A stretch of DNA of 6,094 bases. Source: an archaeon (GTDB lineage Archaea; Nanobdellota; Nanobdellia; Woesearchaeales; JAGVOV01). The stretch's first letter is position 1. The number at the start of each line of letters is the position of its first letter. A program made the translations under genes and the position numbers. The stretch is from positions 1 to 6,094 of the forward strand of contig JAGVOV010000054.1 of the NCBI GenBank assembly GCA_020052545.1, given 5' to 3'. The notes beneath the pieces are model-generated. The model saw only the letters and a list, made by a program, of their open reading frames with translations. It searched no databases and was not told the origin of the DNA. Positions 4,635 to 6,094 of this stretch are shown piece by piece.

Positions 4635-5975
4635 ATGGTGAGAAAGAAGAAAAAGAGCAGAGCTAGAGCCAAGAAGCCAATTCTGAGGAAAAGCAAGGAT
4701 ATTGACAGGCTCATAGAAGGCGTTCCTGCAGAGTCAGTATCAGCAGCTGTGCAGCAGATGCCAGAGCCGCCAAAGGCCAAGACAGGTTTCTTCCCCTATC
4801 TGTTCCAGAGGAATCCCGAAAAAGAGATGTCAACAGATGAAAAGCTCGAGGTGATGAGGAAAAAAGATAAGGTGATGAATGAGAAGGCCGAGGAATTGAA
4901 GCTCAAGATAGCCGAGGTAAATGTCTACATGAATATCCTTGAGCACAGGAAGGCAAGCCTTGATGAGAGAGAAAATATGGTTGAGACCAATGAGAGAGAA
5001 TATGATACAAAGAGCAGGGTTGTGAACCAAGATCATGATAACTTGAAGATGCAGGTGGAGAAGCTTGCCGAGACCAAACTGAGGCTTGAGTCTGAATTTG
5101 TGCAGCTCCAGAATAAGATTGAGAAGATAAAGCAAGAGAAAGACCAAAAGCTTGATGAAGTGAAGCAGAACGAGAGGCTGCTCTCATCGATGCTGAAGGA
5201 GATACAGGTTTCTGTGCAGAAGATGGAAGAATCAAAGATTATCCTAACAAGGAATGAAGATGAGATCGTGAAAAGAGTGAAGATGCTTGATGACCAAAAA
5301 AGCATGCTTGTCGGCAAGGAAAAGGAGATTGTGAAGAAGATAAGGGAGCTTGAATCGATAGAATTGAAGCTTGGCCCTTTGAAGACAAAGCTGGCCAAGA
5401 AGGGGCAGGAGCTGAAAGAGAAAGAGAAGAATGTCACGATGAGAGAGAATGAGATTGTAAAGAATGAGAAGCTGCTCAACCAGAAGCTCGACAAAGTCAA
5501 GAGGATGAAAGAGCTCAAGATGAATGAAGTTGTTTTAAAGCAGAGCATAGCTACATTGAGGAAAGAATATGAGAGGCTCTCTGGAAAGATGCAGATGGAG
5601 AGCAAGGTCGCGGCAAGGATGGCGGAGCTTCAGAGAAGGGAGAATGAGCTTGAGGCCAAGAAACAAAGCATGCTGCAGAAAGAGCAGGAATTCGAGATGA
5701 AGCTTGCAGGCATCGAGGAGAAAAGTCCTTTGGAGGCTACCCCTAATGAAGCTTCAAGCTCGCAGCCGAAGCAGGTGAGCCAAGAACAGGTGCTTGCGCT
5801 GGTGGAAAGCATAAGGGGCCTGGTGAAGAGGAAAAGATTGACGGAAGCGAGAGAGCAGCTCGCGCAACTGTATAACTCTTATGAGCATTCTAACTTAGAC
5901 CATATAATGAAGAACACGATGTATTACGAGATATTGGACCTGAAGAATTCTATCGAGCTTGAAGAATTAAGATAG
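4635..5975 (+). CDS. Long coiled-coil protein with basic N-terminus and helical C-terminal domain
   Basis: No named family recognised. The 446-residue protein has four parts: a very basic start (MVRKKKKSRARAKK); a linker with a hydrophobic-aromatic patch, GFFPYLFQRNP (51-61); a long Lys/Glu-rich coiled coil (about 66-362); and, after a Ser/Gln/Pro linker (363-383), a 60-residue helical domain (384-446) with LVKRKRLTEAREQLAQLYNS, which resembles a TPR-like helical hairpin. Within the coil, residues 207-290 show a 21-residue periodicity. There is no membrane helix. The basic end could bind nucleic acid or acidic membrane lipid, and the GFFPYLF patch could be a docking motif (both inference). 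Resemblance to SMC-like or myosin-like proteins would be compositional only: no ATPase motif is present. A TATA box 27 bases upstream fixes the start. An ATG follows its TAG stop directly. Confidence 0.93.
   Translation: MVRKKKKSRARAKKPILRKSKDIDRLIEGVPAESVSAAVQQMPEPPKAKTGFFPYLFQRNPEKEMSTDEKLEVMRKKDKVMNEKAEELKLKIAEVNVYMNILEHRKASLDERENMVETNEREYDTKSRVVNQDHDNLKMQVEKLAETKLRLESEFVQLQNKIEKIKQEKDQKLDEVKQNERLLSSMLKEIQVSVQKMEESKIILTRNEDEIVKRVKMLDDQKSMLVGKEKEIVKKIRELESIELKLGPLKTKLAKKGQELKEKEKNVTMRENEIVKNEKLLNQKLDKVKRMKELKMNEVVLKQSIATLRKEYERLSGKMQMESKVAARMAELQRRENELEAKKQSMLQKEQEFEMKLAGIEEKSPLEATPNEASSSQPKQVSQEQVLALVESIRGLVKRKRLTEAREQLAQLYNSYEHSNLDHIMKNTMYYEILDLKNSIELEELR
5253..5504 (+). repeat. Four 21-residue repeats inside the coiled coil
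   Basis: Residues 207-227, 228-248, 249-269 and 270-290 align as four units of 21 residues (three heptads). Position 4-7 reads EIVK, EIVK, KLAK, EIVK, and position 12 is Leu in all four. This points to internal duplication of a three-heptad block rather than random coil composition. The preceding 21 residues (186-206) match weakly. Confidence 0.6.
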
Positions 5976-6094
5976 ATGGAAATGGATTCAGCGAAGCTGA
6001 TATCCATAACTAATGTCGGTGTCAATGGCCGAAAGCTCTCGAAAACTATTAGTTTTCGGAGCACCGAAAATGTAAAACATTTTCGATTGCATTG
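5976..6094 (+). CDS. Possible start of a further gene, cut by the right edge
   Basis: An ATG sits immediately after the TAG of the coiled-coil gene, with a second in-frame ATG at 5982. The frame stays open for 39 codons to the window end (MEMDSAKLISITNVGVNG, then more). The first 18 codons resemble local usage (ATA, CTG, AAG); the later ones use CGA, CGG and TCG, rare elsewhere in the window, and coincide with strong palindromes. It may be a real cotranscribed gene, a gene into which a palindromic element has entered, or an accidental open frame across non-coding repeats. No product can be named. Confidence 0.35.
   Translation, partial: MEMDSAKLISITNVGVNGRKLSKTISFRSTENVKHFRLH
5982..6007. repeat. 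Eleven-bp hairpin just after the coiled-coil stop codon
   Basis: ATGGAT plus TCAGC (5982-5992) pairs with GCTGA, a bulged T, and ATCCAT (5996-6007) around GAA. It contains TTCAGCGA, also found in the core of the array at 4546-4557. No T-tract follows, so it is not a standard terminator. Confidence 0.5.
6035..6085. repeat. Chain of alternating CGAAAA/TTTTCG palindromes
   Basis: Three mutually exclusive hairpins overlap. GCTC, T, CGAAAACTA (6035-6048) pairs with TAGTTTTCG, GAGC (6050-6062), 13 bp with one bulge. TTTTCGG (6053-6059) pairs with CCGAAAA (6064-6070) around AGCA. CGAAAATGT (6065-6073) pairs with ACATTTTCG (6077-6085) around AAA. The alternating GAAA/TTTC design resembles the array at 4488-4576, though the sequence differs. 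Confidence 0.6.

Noticed and set aside
5033..5605. 190-codon minus-strand frame rich in Ser and Phe
   Set aside because: It is the reverse complement of the Lys/Glu-rich coiled coil; the Ser/Phe/Leu composition is what such shadows produce.
5982..6085. Intrinsic terminators for the coiled-coil gene
   Set aside because: The hairpins are not followed by T-tracts, and archaeal termination depends mainly on T-rich runs rather than hairpins.

Overview
The window looks archaeal, and a DPANN-type genome (Woesearchaeota/Pacearchaeota-like) is my best guess. Direct support for Archaea is an archaeal elongation factor 1-beta gene one base after a four-CxxC zinc-ribbon translation protein, a free-standing AlaX tRNA-editing enzyme, and A/T-rich TATA boxes about 26 bases before several start codons, some implying leaderless mRNAs. 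Arg is mostly AGG/AGA and Ile often ATA. The DPANN placement is inference from the short hypothetical proteins and general style.

Layout. Left edge: an unrecognised soluble gene (+, probably cut by the window edge) converges on, and overlaps by 23 bp, a six-helix membrane protein (-) with a prion-like N/Q/F/G-rich tail. Upstream of that, on the same strand, is alaX (-). A 189-bp divergent spacer holding a nested 92-bp palindrome separates alaX from a tight three-gene + strand cluster: a two-CBS-domain protein, then two tandem paralogues that I do not recognise (short soluble form, then a longer form with two C-terminal membrane helices). The cluster converges, with a 17-bp overlap, on a minus-strand cluster read right to left: zinc ribbon, aEF-1beta, then a membrane-anchored protein with twin CX3C motifs. 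A second divergent spacer (4442-4634) contains an ordered array of hairpins made from two 32-bp repeats. To its right lies a 446-residue coiled-coil protein (+), whose stop codon abuts a possible further ORF that runs off the window and overlaps a third group of palindromes.

Functionally, three genes serve translation: aEF-1beta (nucleotide exchange on aEF-1alpha), the zinc ribbon, and AlaX (clearing mischarged tRNA-Ala). The rest are membrane or structural proteins of unknown role. The most unusual content is the set of palindromic elements: two sit exactly between divergent promoters and one follows the coiled-coil gene. Next come the tandem paralogue pair, the prion-like membrane tail and the twin-CX3C protein. 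I see no tRNA, rRNA, CRISPR array, transposase or phage gene.
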